Positions 14,801 through 34,620 of a DNA stretch of 64,000 nucleotides are shown piece by piece. This DNA is from Osedax fenrisi. Lineage: Eukaryota > Annelida > Polychaeta > Sabellida > Siboglinidae. How positions within the stretch are numbered: position 1 is the stretch's first letter; each line of letters begins with the position of its first letter. Location: the NCBI GenBank assembly GCA_964019155.1, contig OZ025240.1, positions 28,622,749-28,686,748 on the forward strand. The letters run 5' to 3'. Below the pieces are notes generated by a model, which saw only the letters and a program-made list of their open reading frames with translations, was not told the DNA's origin and did no database searches. Position numbers and translations under genes: made by a program.

Positions 14801-17800
14801 ATCTAGTATTATTGGAGTTAAAGTATTAATAGTATCTGTCGAAAAAAATGCGTATATAACGTATTTTATGTCGTCCGTATACGCGATATAAGATCGCCCG
14901 TAGAATTTGTACGTTAACGAAAATATTTCGTATTTTTTTTTTAACGGCGGAGATAGGACATTTTTTTTTATAAACTCGAAATTTAAATTTAACGAAATCT
15001 AGTATTATTAGGGTTCGAGTAATATTAGTATCCGGCGAAAAAATTTCGTATATAACGTATTTTATGTCGTCCGTATACGCGATATAGAGATTTTTACCTA
15101 TCTCCGCCATAGAGAATCGAGAGAACAATAGAATGCCTCGATCGATGAATAGAATATTTATAAATAGAATAAATATATAAATATTTAAAATTATATGTAA
15201 ATCACGTATACTAACCGTGTCCTAATTATATAATCGATATATATAAATATTATCGACGATTTATTATCTAGAGGGTATTAGATTTATAAATGTGGAAAAA
15301 GTTTGAAATTTCTCGATATAGCTCGCGCTATATCTCGGGGCTCGCTTCGCTCGTAGAAGGTCTGATGGCGAGCTTCGCTCGCCAAAATAGTACCAAGACG
15401 ACGACGTCGATTAAGAGAAATAATATATATAGAGATTAATACTTATTATAATATTCATTAAAACAATAAATCATTGTTTTACTATTTGAAACACTCGTAA
15501 TCATGATTATAAACATAAGGATAGATTTTATTATTTCTTCTTTAGTTTTGTGATAATTAATATATTAAATTGATTTTAAAATTAATAAATAATATATAAT
15601 AAATATTTATAATATTTAAATAACATTTAAAAAATGTATATATATATATAATAAATAAATATATATAAATAACCTATCTTATTATCAAAACGATAGTTCT
15701 CCAGTATAATTCTATCATCGTCTTTCATTAAATCGCATACCTATACATATATCATTAATAAATTAATTTATATTAGAATTGACTATAAATTATAATGATG
15801 ATATTATATGTATATATAAAATTTATTATAAAAAAATATATCAATAAAAATAGTTATAATTGATTGATTGTTTGAATTATATTAATTTATAAAAATAATT
15901 CCCTGAATGAAATAGATATTCATGGACGTCTAAAAGATAGACTTGAAAGTCTACATAGAATATTACAATATTTTGATCGTTACACAATATAAGTAATCTA
16001 AGTAATCTAAGTAATACATCTTCAACAATTTATTTCATTTGTAATTTTGTATAAACTAATATATTCCAACAATAATTTAGAATTATTATGTAAATAAATA
16101 ACAAATATTTAAAATAGATTTTAATAAATAATAAGATAACAAATATATCAACTTATAGTAGTTATGAGTGTTTGTAGATATACAAATTATATTTATTTAA
16201 AATTAAATATATTTGAATTATCGATTAGCAAATATTCATGAGTATTCAATGTTGTTAACCAATATAGATATTAATCAATTTAGGGAAAGGTGTAAGTAAT
16301 ATTTTACTTGCATCATTTATTAACAATAATATAATTGCGAAATAAACCAATGTTGTCGTTATAATATACTTTATTTGAAATAATGATCAAATTTATATTT
16401 CATTAATGAGATAACTCAATGTATATATTCATTTTATTGTAAAAAAATCTGTTTAAGATCTAATTGAGGTAATGATATCATTAAATAGATATAATTTATT
16501 TTCAAAAATATGTTATCTCATACGTATTAAATATTAGATATACATATTGAACCTGATAATCAATATCAGTAGAATGAGAGTTACACCTGTCGATTAGTAC
16601 TGGGTCAATGTCTACAGCGAGGTATCTACATTCTCGGTCGATCGTAAGATGTTTTTGTAGAGCTTCGGTTAATTCCTGAATAGTATTTAGGAATGTTATT
16701 AATATTTTCATAGGCGGTTAGGCGAAATATGAATATTTTCACAAATATATAACAATATTCTATATTATAATATTGTTATATTACAATATTATTATTAATA
16801 ATAATTATTATTAACTTAAGTTGTGCACTTCATCATAGTAATTAAGTTCATAACATTTGATTAATATACTAATCAAAGTAAATTCGCGTCTCCCTAACTT
16901 TGTCCCTAATAACGTGAATTGAACAGCTGTATTCTCATGTGAGAGATTAGCTTTTAGCACAAAGCTATCTAATTCTATTTTTTAACAGGTAATAACTATT
17001 TTAATAAGGATTATTTTTTACTATTTTTGTTAACTTATCTAGATAACCTTCATCTCTAGTTATATAGGTACTTCATAAAATAATAAATGTATTATTAAAT
17101 AAAGTAAAGTTAATTATAATATTAAAATAATTTTAAAATAAATTTATTAACAATTTTTGTTATTATTTTTCAAATAATTATATTAATAGATTATATTTAC
17201 GTTAGCTTACATACCTATATAATAGTAACCATATATTATGCATATACTCAGAAACTTATATATTCATAGATTCATAAAAGAGTTCAAAAGTTATTAATAT
17301 TTTTTTTTTAAATCAACAAAAAACACCAGAGATATAAGCTTCTAAAGTTTTACTTTCATGTTTTCTAATTATTAAATCTCACCATTTTAATAGGTGTATT
17401 ATTAAACTTCGTATTTGAGGCACTTATGTTTAATTTTATATGATATATTATACATCATTTTCAAGATATTGAATTACATTTTAATATTTTAATATACAAA
17501 AATGTCCCTAAACAATAATTTCGAAGGTTACGCCGGCCCTAAATTAATTACATTTAATAGGAATACGTCCATTACAAATATATGTATTATATCATGGTCA
17601 TATGAATATATATTATTATTTAGTAGTGATACAACTATTTCTAGAATAATTATTATGTAATATTGATTATAACAATAGAATAAATGGTTAGGTATCACCT
17701 ATTAGGTTAAACAATATATTAATTCACATTCGTGACACCCTCCAAATAATATGTGACATATTATTTAAAATACTATGGTTCTTCTCACTAGTCAATGACT

Positions 17801-17808
17801 AGTAGTCA

Positions 17809-17846
<38 letters not shown>

Positions 17847-18576
17847 TAAAACCTATTTAAGAATATTGTCATTTAGATTATCTATAATAGATATAGATAT
17901 ATTTAATATAGTAATATTATATATTATATAATATTAAATATAATATTACTATGACATTTAATAAATAGGGATATATTTCGATACTCGAAGTGCTTTAAAT
18001 TATAACCACCATAATGGGTTATAGCATCATGATTAACTTCTTATAAAAGCTATATATATTCACCATGATGATCATAATGATCATGATGATAAACATGATG
18101 AAGTTGGTACCTGGTCAAAAGCTTCGCAATTGATATGCGATTTGAACGGCCGCAAAATTAATATGTTTAGTTTTATTAATATGTTATTTTTACTTGTTTG
18201 GTTTGGTTTGATTAGGTTTAGTTTTGATATTGCTAGGTTTTTTTAGCTGAATTACATCCTGAGTGAGCCTATAAAACACACACATATATAATTCGATATA
18301 TATATTATATATATATCGAATTATCTCAAGCATGCCGCCGATTGTTATTATATGTCAGAGTTCACGGTGGGCGGTACTTATATATGCACTACTTCACCAT
18401 ATACACATTATAAGATATCTTATAGTAATATAATATTGTATAAGCTCACTTGGGTATATAATGCATCTAACAAAAATAGAAAAATAAAACTAAACCAATG
18501 AAATCACACTACCCCAAAATAAAATTGAACTCTGATATTCTAAAAATAATAATCGGCGGCCTGCTTCGAGATTCAC

Positions 18577-18612
<36 letters not shown>

Positions 18613-19203
18613 ATGGTAAGCCGTTTCATGTAATTTAATCTGAATAATTTCTTATGATTTCTTCTCTCACTAATGTGAATAAACAAGTTTGCGGGTGTTC
18701 AAATCTCGCATCAATCGCGAATATGTTTACCATAATGATTATGATAATACATGATCATCATCATGATGATGATGTTGATTTAATCAATGTCATTATGATA
18801 ATCATTATCGTGTCAAATGAAATATCATATTTCAACATATTTAATATGTAGTAGTACAGTACTGTAAAGCATTATAATAGTACTAAGTACTATAAGCATT
18901 ATAATACTGATAATATTAATAATACTAGTTTATATGTAAATTATTAGATATAGACAATATAATATTTATAATTAATAATAATTTAATTATATTTTACATT
19001 TTAATATATCTTCTAACTCCTGAATTACAGCCGATATCTAAAACGTAAATTATTTTATTTTTATCTATACAATTATTAATTAAATTACTAAGAATTGTTG
19101 ATGGAAGTAAAGTTATTCTTCTCTCTGGTTTATTAAATTCGTAATAATTATAGAAGTTCCCATATTTGCAATCACCCGTATCTTTTGAATTATTAATATC
19201 CAT
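7941..19203 (-). CDS. BCDIN3D: RNA 5'-monophosphate methyltransferase, BCDIN3D family (5 exons, complete)
   Basis: Coding exons are 19203-19018, 16675-16553, 15740-15674, 9316-9165 and 8123-7941 on the minus strand. Lengths 186+123+67+152+183 give 711 nt, 236 aa plus stop, and every junction keeps phase. Family members are SAM-dependent enzymes that methylate RNA 5'-monophosphate ends (tRNA-His, some pre-miRNAs). Visible hallmarks in order: GNFYNYYEF near residue 15, the SAM-binding VLDIGCNSGELT around residue 55 (split by intron 1), the acidic-loop motif DIDPVLIDR, the core DVVFCFSVTLWIHINHGD, then VIEPQPWKCY and the C-terminal DYDHF. The product is shorter than the human protein (about 290 aa), with shorter N- and C-terminal extensions. 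The start is the only ATG ahead of the GNFYNYYEF block in its exon. Intron 3 is 6.4 kb and full of satellite. The upstream neighbour is the divergent PRKCSH-like gene. Confidence 0.93.
8876..9098 (+). mobile_element. tRNA-derived SINE, 5'-truncated copy
   Basis: Starts at the B-box (gggttcaagcccc), directly after a (TA)n run. It continues through the family body (tgatcggctct, cgaagggacattagagccat) and ends aaataacaacaataacaa. It lies in BCDIN3D intron 4. Confidence 0.8.
9165..9316 (-). CDS. BCDIN3D: BCDIN3D exon 4 (catalytic core)
   Basis: Encodes RFDVVFCFSVTLWIHINHGD and VIEPQPWKCYRNA, the most conserved part of the family. Acceptor cccaatag, donor GTTAGT, ends in phase 0. Confidence 0.93.
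10340..10680 (+). other. GC-richer non-coding block, possible solo LTR
   Basis: Stands out from its AT-rich surroundings. It has tatataaag at about 10516 and ccaataaaacaacgggg near 10567, spaced like an LTR promoter and poly(A) signal. No direct-repeat partner or TG...CA borders were established. Confidence 0.25.
10680..11118 (+). repeat. dispersed repeat family R3, copy 1
   Basis: About 440 bp shared with 36036-36490 and 46350-46815. Shared landmarks include tagcagtagtatcgaaatca, ctattaaattacatgcaata and a 3' block near ttttaaaagtgt. No coding. Confidence 0.8.
11345..11880. repeat. tandem array of an about 90-110-bp unit
   Basis: Five to six units, each with aacttaacccaacctaacc, then tttataggttcactcgggaa and gtaatgcagctaaaaaaaac. 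The same unit occurs singly in foldback elements at 18185-18290, 18425-18530, 21450-21560 and 39490-39550, so this is a local amplification of an element's interior. Confidence 0.85.
11881..12033. repeat. degenerate (AAACCC/AACCC)n run
   Basis: About 150 bp of alternating aaaccc and aaccc. It abuts the array above, whose units contain aacccaacctaacc, so it probably expanded from that motif rather than being telomeric. Confidence 0.8.
12034..15300. repeat. satellite-like region with a recurring GGCGGAGATAGGA motif
   Basis: At least eight copies of ggnggagatagga or variants (near 12150, 12668, 13445, 13957, 14127, 14320, 14748, 14947). 12130-12720 and 13430-13990 are about 600-bp direct repeats. 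14100-14560 and 14730-15190 repeat again, each ending in acctatctccgccatagaga, the motif's inverted form. Tracts such as gaaatttaaatttaacgaaa recur. It sits wholly in BCDIN3D intron 3. Confidence 0.85.
15310..15400. other. GC-rich hairpin cluster
   Basis: ggcgagcttcgctcgcc (about 15368-15384) is a perfect 7-bp stem with a 3-base loop. It is preceded by ctcgcgctatatctcggggc and gctcgcttcgctcg. Sharp GC contrast with both sides, at the edge of the satellite. Confidence 0.6.
15674..15740 (-). CDS. BCDIN3D: BCDIN3D exon 3 (67-nt small exon)
   Basis: A 67-nt exon encoding about 22 residues (VCDLMKDDDRIILENYRF and onward). It was found because the flanking exons need a phase 0 to phase 1 link of this kind. 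Acceptor tatgtatag, donor GTTATT. Its last base plus the next exon forms a GAT codon in frame with the catalytic block. Confidence 0.85.
16553..16675 (-). CDS. BCDIN3D: BCDIN3D exon 2
   Basis: Starts in phase 0 after an attcag acceptor with ELTEALQKHL, completing the SAM motif, and carries DIDPVLIDRC. Donor GTTCAA after CAG. Confidence 0.9.
18319..18576. mobile_element. foldback MITE (GCATGCCGCC/GGCGGCCTGC ends), copy 1
   Basis: Inverted arms ttatctcaagcatgccgccg and aatcggcggcctgcttcgag, followed inward by tcagagttca and tgaactctga. Right-arm interior carries the agctgcattac-type unit of the 11.3-kb array. Confidence 0.7.
18690..18845 (+). repeat. ATG/ATC-rich imperfect palindromic repeats
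   Basis: Runs of catgatcatcatcatgatga and related triplets. A partner stretch lies at 18060-18105, and cgcgaatatg/gcaattgatatgcg blocks at 18127 and 18710 are in inverse order, so an older foldback element may span 18060-18850. Confidence 0.4.
19018..19203 (-). CDS. BCDIN3D: BCDIN3D exon 1
   Basis: Codes for residues 1-62, ending in VLDIGCNSG, the first half of the SAM-binding motif. Donor GTTAGA, phase 0. AT-rich compared with the last exon. Confidence 0.9.
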
Positions 19204-19609
19204 TTTAAGAATATTAAGAAGATTAATTTAAAATTATATTCAACACATTTTTTGAAATTAATTTGTTTGAGTATAATCTTTGTATTAACTAATATAATAT
19301 AGGATACTTATTATGATGTGGTCTATTTTCCGATAATCGTTCAACTATTATGTTATTAAATACCTAATAATATATTTATAAAGTATAAATTTGACAAAAT
19401 ATGAATGTAAGGTGCAGGTATAGACATCTAAGGAGCGAACCCCATATATAAATATATAACGTCTTTGGAGCAGGTATCATAATTCAGATTCTCAAACAGC
19501 AATATTACCAATCTTAATAAACACTGTACTAGATACCAATATACAAACACGTACTTTACAATAACATAATCATCATCAATAAATACATTCAATTTTCATC
19601 TGATTACTT

Positions 19610-19685
<76 letters not shown>

Positions 19686-20524
19686 CTATCCAACATCAAG
19701 AAAATATCATAACACGATATACTAATTCAATGTCTATATAACTCCCATAACAATAATACTTCACTCAATAAATATATGATCTTGAGACCTAAGCCTTGAG
19801 TAATGTCAGCTACTGGATTTATAGCATAGAGCTAAAGAGAAATAGATTATCGCTAGCTCTGTAATGTATATCATCACATGAATGTCTATAATGTAAAATC
19901 GCAGAATCATTAAATCAACATCAACTTCATCATTTAAAAAAATATTTAAAACATACCTATTTAGTGAATCCTATAATTTATAAATATACACGTAATAACG
20001 ATTACTACTATACTCACTGTGTATTACATAGAGTATTTTATACAACAAATAAAGTAAAAAGTAAGTAAGATTAACAACTAAAGTTCAACACCTACAAATT
20101 ATATTTAGTTATCATTTATAGTCTCCATTTAGCTCCATCATTCCGTAGTTTTAATTTCACAAATAATAGATATTTTTATATATTTTTTTAAAAGATTTAT
20201 TTTTTAATTTAATTACTGAATTATATTAGTTAATTACATATTAATATATTATCTATAATGTTAGTATATAAGTAATTAATATTACATGTATAATATTATG
20301 AATATAATCTCAAAATACTTCAACTATGATTTATTATAACATTACTTATAATAAAAATTCAAATTAAATTTTAAATAAGTTTAAATATTTGTTAATAAAT
20401 AACTTATTTAATTATTAAATTAATATCATTTTTATATGATTATATTGTATTATATGTAAAAGTTCATATAAGTGTATAAGTTATATAAGTATATATGTAG
20501 TTTATTAACAATAATGTATACATA

Positions 20525-20571
<47 letters not shown>

Positions 20572-20959
20572 CTCTTAACAACTATCTACTAGTAGTACTA
20601 CCTGTACATGATTTACAGTGTAAATCTATTTTGAAGGCAGATTCCCCACAAATAGTATTGGTTTTGATTAAACAAGTAGATAAATTATTGTATACATTGT
20701 ATGTATTTACCACTATTATTAGTATATTTTCATTAATAAATATTTATTTTTATATTTAAATTATATTATTTATTATATTCAATATAATATGGTAATTAAA
20801 AATTATATTAAAACAATAATGTATCGATGTAATACATTTATTTTATTACATATTCAGTATTTTATCACTTTATTATTATTTATTATTAGAATTATATATT
20901 TAAATATAAATGTATAGTGATTTATAGTAATTTAATAAATTATGTTTATTAATTTGTCT
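19204..20959. other. intergenic region between BCDIN3D and the PRKCSH-like gene, left part
   Basis: Must contain the BCDIN3D promoter. A 70-bp uninterrupted (TA)n run at 19613-19682 and another at 20529-20567. No other gene or element recognised. Confidence 0.5.
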
Positions 20960-20967
20960 TAGTAATA

Positions 20968-21309
20968 CGTGCCTACCATTCATGGCACATTATTTACACT
21001 AGTATAATTTATAAGCCAAGGTTGGCGTGGCGCTAGGCACATTATCAGGATAAGAGTGGTTATATATTTACTAATTGATTATATAACAATTTATTATTTA
21101 TTATAAATGTTGTAAAGAAAAACTAAATTAAACTATTAAATCAATTTAAGCTAATTATAAATTAATTTGTGTAATATAAAAATCAATTTAAATTAAATTT
21201 AATAAATTATTAATTATAAAACTACATACTATATATACTATATATTATATAGTATGTATATATATATGTATTATATATTATATGTACATTATTTATAATT
21301 TATATATAC

Positions 21310-21364
<55 letters not shown>

Positions 21365-21666
21365 ATATAATATAATATATATATATATATATAATATGGT
21401 AATTAATATATTGGCTTTTAGTTGGTTTCACTGGTTTGGTTTAATTTGTGTTAGTTTAATTTGGTTTGGTTTGAAATGGTTGGGTTTGGTTGGATTTAGT
21501 TTTAATTTTTGAAGGTTTTTTTAGCTGCATTACATCCCAAGTGAGCCTATAAAAGCATATGCATATAGGAAAAAGGAAATAAATCATAATTATCTTTACT
21601 ATATTAATATTATATATATATATATATATATAATTATATTAGTTAAACATAATAAATTATTAACAA

Positions 21667-21705
<39 letters not shown>

Positions 21706-22043
21706 GTATATATAAATTATAAATAATTTACATATAATATATAATACATATACATACTATATATAGTATGTAAAGTTTTATAATTAATAATTTATTAAAT
21801 TTAATATAAATTGATTTTTATATTACACAAATTAATTTATAATTAGCTTAAATTGATTTAATAGTTTAATTTAGTTTTTCTTTACAACATTTATAATACA
21901 ACATAAATTGTTATATAATCAATTAGTAAATATATAACCACTCTTATCCTGATAATGTGCCTATAGGTACCGCTATAGGCCCCGCCCACCTTGGCTTATA
22001 AATTATACCAGTGTAAATAATGTGCCATGAATGGGTAGATTCC
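20968..22043. mobile_element. long-armed foldback element with 8-bp target duplication
   Basis: Left arm 20968-21250 and right arm 21735-22043 are near-perfect inverted copies (for example tcatggcacattatttacac against gtgtaaataatgtgccatga). The flanks carry the direct 8-mer tagtaata at 20960-20967 and 22044-22051. The centre has (TA)n and one agctgcattacatccc unit. No coding. Confidence 0.85.
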
Positions 22044-22051
22044 TAGTAATA

Positions 22052-23399
22052 TCATATATATTAAATATATATTACATTTGAAACATAATAATATAATTAT
22101 CTAAATTTAATTTCAGATGCAATCTTTATTCACACGTACCTCAATTAATATTCGACGAAATTTACGCATCCACCGCAAGGAATTGTTAAAGAAATCTACA
22201 ATAATTAAGATTATAATATTACTGGTTTGTTATTGTATTATATTTATACATTCAAATTAAATTAAATTTCTTTTGGATATAAAAATGCTATGATATTTTT
22301 GATATTGAATTACATATTTTTTAATATTAATATTGATTTTATAAGTTAAATATGTTAAAATATATATGTCACAAAATCTGAATATAACACGATCTACTAA
22401 TACAAAATACAGTTTAAAAAGCGTTTAAAAAAAGCACATAACGTAACAAATATTACAAAATATTTTATAATTTAAATATCTAATAACCTTTGGTATATTT
22501 AATATCCTTGAATAATTTAAAAAGTATTATAGAAAATATAATTTACTAGTTGATAATTCATATATATTAGTGTTAGTGTAAATAGTGATACATTCATATA
22601 TTGTAGTGCTAATATATTTTATTACTAATTTGTTTTAATTTAATAAAAATAGTAAATATTAAAGTAGGAGTAGCCTTTTTAGTAGACCCATTTTACGTAT
22701 CTATTGTTGATAATTTATTTAAGCAAATAAATAGACGAAATATATAATCGAAGGTATAAAGTATAAATATTTTCAAACGATAACATACATTATAAAATAA
22801 ATAAAGAATAATACATAATTAAAGTAATTAGAACGTTTTACAGTTTCGTAAAAAAAAAATGAAAAATAATCAAAAAATAAATTATATAGTAAAAATGAGC
22901 GAAAATAGAAATAAAATACAATATTTTGTAAGTAGGATCAGAATATTCAATTTCTACTTTAACTATATAGAATTCATCTTTTCTTTGTACTCTGTAATAG
23001 TATAAATCTATTACATTATTATTAAAAATAGGCGCATATATTAAATAATCAAAGTAAATTTTAAACATTATTTTACATCACATTATATATTTCATATATA
23101 TATTCACTTAACTGTATATACGTAGCTATTATATAATAGAAGTAGTAAGCTGGCTTCACATATGTAACTTATTTTCGGATCTTTTTGCGATATTTTCACC
23201 CCCACGAAATAGTCTGACGATTCGTAGTGTCGAATAATATGACTATTTCTAACTATACACATCAGTATATTTTCTAATAGTTTCCTAATAATTTCTAATA
23301 GTGATGTTATATTTATCATACTAATGGCAATACCAAGTATAATACTTACACTCGATTAATAGTTATGCCTTTCACATAATAAATACTATATATAAAATT
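22052..23399. other. AT-rich intergenic sequence
   Basis: No gene or element recognised. Short open frames on the minus strand at 22838-23319 are low-complexity and lack homology I know. Confidence 0.45.
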
Positions 23400-23690
23400 G
23401 CCTGTGTGGCTCAGTTGGCTAAGGCGTCAGACACATAAACAGTAGGACAGGGATTCGAACCTTGCCGGACCATTGTTTAATTTTATAAAATGGGTTTTAA
23501 AATATTATTTAGTGACTTATATAATTGTGTATAAATATAAATGATCGGCTCTCGTTAAAACCATGGATACATTAACATGAGAGTGGCTTCGAAGGGACAT
23601 TAAAGCCATATTTGGTTATAAATGTAAAATTCATCTGTAAGTTCCTGGGTGGGATGAAAGAATTCCACTAAATAAAAATAACAATAACAA
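23400..23690 (+). mobile_element. tRNA-derived SINE, near full-length copy
   Basis: tRNA-like head with A box (tggctcagttggctaag) and B box (ggattcgaacc), body tgatcggctctcgttaaaac and cgaagggacattaaagccat, tail aaataaaaataacaataaca. About 290 bp. The best example of the family in this window. Confidence 0.88.
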
Positions 23691-23954
23691 TATATATAGA
23701 ACGTATATATAATACGCTGACCTAAATAATATTATACATATATATATATATATATATAAATATATATGTATATATAATGATTTAAATATACATACTATAT
23801 ATGCGTCAAACTATACGCTTCCTCTAGAACTAAACTAGGCCCACACTACATTGCCTATGAGTTGCCCCATTAAGTAGTAAATAAGCTTATCTATGTAAAT
23901 AGTTCCGGCTATGAGTTACCCACCGTGGGTGTTCTGAGCTGACATAGAGTATAT

Positions 23955-23992
<38 letters not shown>

Positions 23993-24035
23993 ATAAATAT
24001 AAGTTACTATATATCATAAAATACAGGTTATTATT

Positions 24036-24073
<38 letters not shown>

Positions 24074-24315
24074 CATGTATAATGTAAATTATAAAATTCT
24101 TTAGGAAAAATAATATTGTAAATATTACCCTGCTCCCCATCATCGCAGATTTTGGTTTACCTGTTTGTACAGCTATCATCGGTATACCTGTTATCTGAAT
24201 GTGAAGGGGTCAACTGTAAACAAAGCAAGGCCGTTGTTAATCCTAAATTTAAACCGGTTAAATTTCTTATTTATTTAACGTATAATATTATTTGATATAA
24301 TCATTTTTTTAATAA

Positions 24316-24447
24316 GAACCAATCATTTATTTATACACAATTATATAAGATCATTTCTAAATATTATTTTAAGACCTATTATATTGTTCCAGAAGGGGCT
24401 TGAACCCAATTCCTACTGCTTGTGTATCTGACACATTAGCCATATAG
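24316..24447 (-). mobile_element. tRNA-derived SINE, 3'-truncated, reverse orientation
   Basis: Reads on the minus strand from tggctaatgtgtcagataca through the B box (gggttcaagcccc) to ataaatgattggttc. The body after that is missing or diverged. Confidence 0.78.
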
Positions 24448-24452
24448 GTAGT

Positions 24453-24500
<48 letters not shown>

Positions 24501-24590
24501 AATATGTATTTCAATGCATCTCAAATGATATATTTTTTTTTGTATCTATATATATATATATATATTTGATACATATGTATGTGTATGGAT

Positions 24591-24637
<47 letters not shown>
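24453..24637. repeat. (TA)n tracts upstream of the PRKCSH-like exon
   Basis: Two TA runs (24455-24497 and 24595-24637) around a short non-repetitive stretch. The first recognised PRKCSH-like exon begins about 115 bp later. Confidence 0.8.
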
Positions 24638-24638
<1 letters not shown>

Positions 24639-24751
24639 CATCATATATACCATATCAATTTAGTGATTTAATTATATGTGATATATAATTTCACAATGTA
24701 ATAGAAAGTAATAAATGTGGTTCTCATTATAAATGCAAGCTCAATATTCAG

Positions 24752-32176
<7,425 letters not shown>

Positions 32177-32851
32177 TCTATTGTTTATGTTATGTTAATG
32201 TATTGCCTAGTATTTATATTTTTATAAATATTTTTTTATGAAAATTCCGTTCATACAGTATTTTTGTTATGCGTACCGAATACAATATTCCCCACCTTAC
32301 GAGGAAACCTATATATATATCAGATCATCCCTATATCATCCCTTTTCATGTAATAAAACACAGTAAAATATAATAAAATGTATTCGCGTTCGTAATACAC
32401 GTGGTATCGTAGTAGTGTATGTAAAATATGCTATAATGACATAATGATAGATTCACGACGGAATACTCTCGCGTGTAGTGAGGTCACGGCGATGCGGTCG
32501 TGATAATAATAGTGTGCATCGCGGCTAAATGATATCTGATTCGGAAACCACTACTAAAATAGGAAGTCGTACATATATATGTGTGTATGTGTGTGTATAT
32601 AAAATTACAAAAGAACTTTAACGAGTACCGACGCACGGCACTAAATAAAAGAGACCAATCATAACCGTTAATAACTGTAAATAGGGGGAACTCGAGAATA
32701 CATTAACAACTGCGTACGATTTAAACACCTCGATGGACGTAAACGTACGCAAACAGTACATCTATGATCTTTGATCTCAGCGGCGCGTCTTAAGTAGAAT
32801 AATGAAGAGGACGGCCGCGCGATAGAAGGGTGAATAAGGGGGGGGGGGCGT
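32177..32851. other. convergent 3' region between PRKCSH-like and TMEM179
   Basis: 675 bp shared by two 3' UTRs. GC-richer than neutral sequence here, with a gtgtgtatgtgtgtgt run near 32580 and a G run near 32841-32848. No third gene seen. Confidence 0.5.
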
Positions 32852-33010
32852 TTAGGTAGAGTACGCCCTCCTCTGCAGTGATTGGATGAGCATGCCGCGC
32901 TCTCGTTCGGCGGTAACCATGAAGTCCTCCTCTTTGTGCAGGTTGTACAGGTTACGAGAGGTGATCGCGGTGGCCAGCATCCAGCCCAAGAAACATACCC
33001 ACGTGCAGAA
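32852..33010 (-). CDS. TMEM179: TMEM179 exon 4 (last)
   Basis: Begins FCTWVCFLGWMLATAITSRN and ends LQRRAYST, TAA. It is GC-rich (near 55 percent by eye) in contrast to exon 1. A run of at least ten G follows the stop on the plus strand. Confidence 0.9.
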   Translation of the reverse strand, partial: FCTWVCFLGWMLATAITSRNLYNLHKEEDFMVTAERERGMLIQSLQRRAYST

Positions 33011-33119
33011 CTAAGGTGTAAGGGATGAGAGGGTTATTAGTGCGGTAATCATTCTAACGCGAGATGTGTAGTTGTATATTGTAATCAATAAATTCAAAAG
33101 AATTGTAATATATGCACTC

Positions 33120-33150
<31 letters not shown>

Positions 33151-34578
33151 TAATATGAGATATTGATATATGAAATTTTTAAATTAATGTCATTACAACT
33201 TTTCTGAGTGCATGACTAATTATGTGCATAACGTCTCGCATGTATAAACCAACGCTATGTATATAACGCTATGTAATAAATACAATCATATATAAAGCGT
33301 AGATTATAATGTATCATTTGTAAATATCATTCTAAACATTCTAACTTAATGGTCAGAGAAACTTTCGTTTTTTCATTTTAATTTTAAATAATTTTAAAAT
33401 GATATATAACATGCTATTTAAGAGTAAATAAGTAAAATTAATTTGAATTTTAAAACAACAGCTCAAAAATGTAAATTATTATTATTTTAAACATACAACT
33501 ACAACTTTAGAAAGCTATATCTCTGAACATTTTATTTTAATTTTTCATATTTATTTATTTATATTACTTTTTAAACTCCCCTTAATTTTAAATTCTTTAA
33601 TGGATCATTATGAAATTTTCAGAATATATATATATAATATTTCAAATAATACATTATATAATTAAATTATATGCATATATTCTATGGATACAAATATATT
33701 ACATAATATCACAAAAACATGTTACTTTTGAATTAAAAAAATATTGGTATTAGTAAATATTGTGTTGTAAAATCGAGTTTAAACTCGTTTTAGTCATCCT
33801 TCCATCATCTAACTATATCAGCACTATATAACTTTATATATATGAATACTATCTACATAATAAAATTAAAATTAAATCTCAATATATGATGCGATTATAA
33901 TAGACCCATTTTCCCCTATATATACCAATGTTTCGCCGCCCCTAAATATGAAGAAATTAAAGTATTTCTATAAAATCAACACTAATATGATGTGCGCACA
34001 ACATACAACTGATCATAATCTAATGTGTAAGGTACACATTTGTGTGCATAACTACTGAACCAATGTAAACAACACAATGGTGATATTGATTATATATTAT
34101 ATTATGATGAATACAAACTATATATTAATAAATAGATTTTTAACAAAATAGAGTTAATTATTTATTATGTTTCCATTATATTAATAGTTTTTATAGTATT
34201 TCGATAGTATATCATATTCTTAAATTATGCATGTAATCTATTACTAAACATTAATCTAGGTCTATACTTTTCTAAATAATTATTGTTTATGTGGTAAATG
34301 ATATGAGTACAATCATGTGCATGAATAATTTAGAATTCTCAGTAGTAGTTATGTTATACAAATAAACTCTGGGTGTGAAATATGAAATACAGCTACTATA
34401 GTGCTACTACAATGAATCACAACAACAATTAAGTGATAATAAATAATAACATATTTATAATACCAAGTATCAGGATTAGGGGCATCACAGGGTGATTAAA
34501 AGTGGGGGGGATATCTCAGACTCATCAATTATTACTATATAGTTTTCTAAGAAGATAAATCTATAATATCATTTGTTC

Positions 34579-34620
<42 letters not shown>

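Noticed and set aside
23401..23473. Functional tRNA gene
   Set aside because: A and B boxes are present, but the cloverleaf is not intact and it is followed by the shared SINE body and tail.
24120..24215. Hydrophobic reading ILVYLFVQLSSVYLL as a signal-peptide exon for the PRKCSH-like gene
   Set aside because: No ATG and no suitable donor in phase; too speculative.
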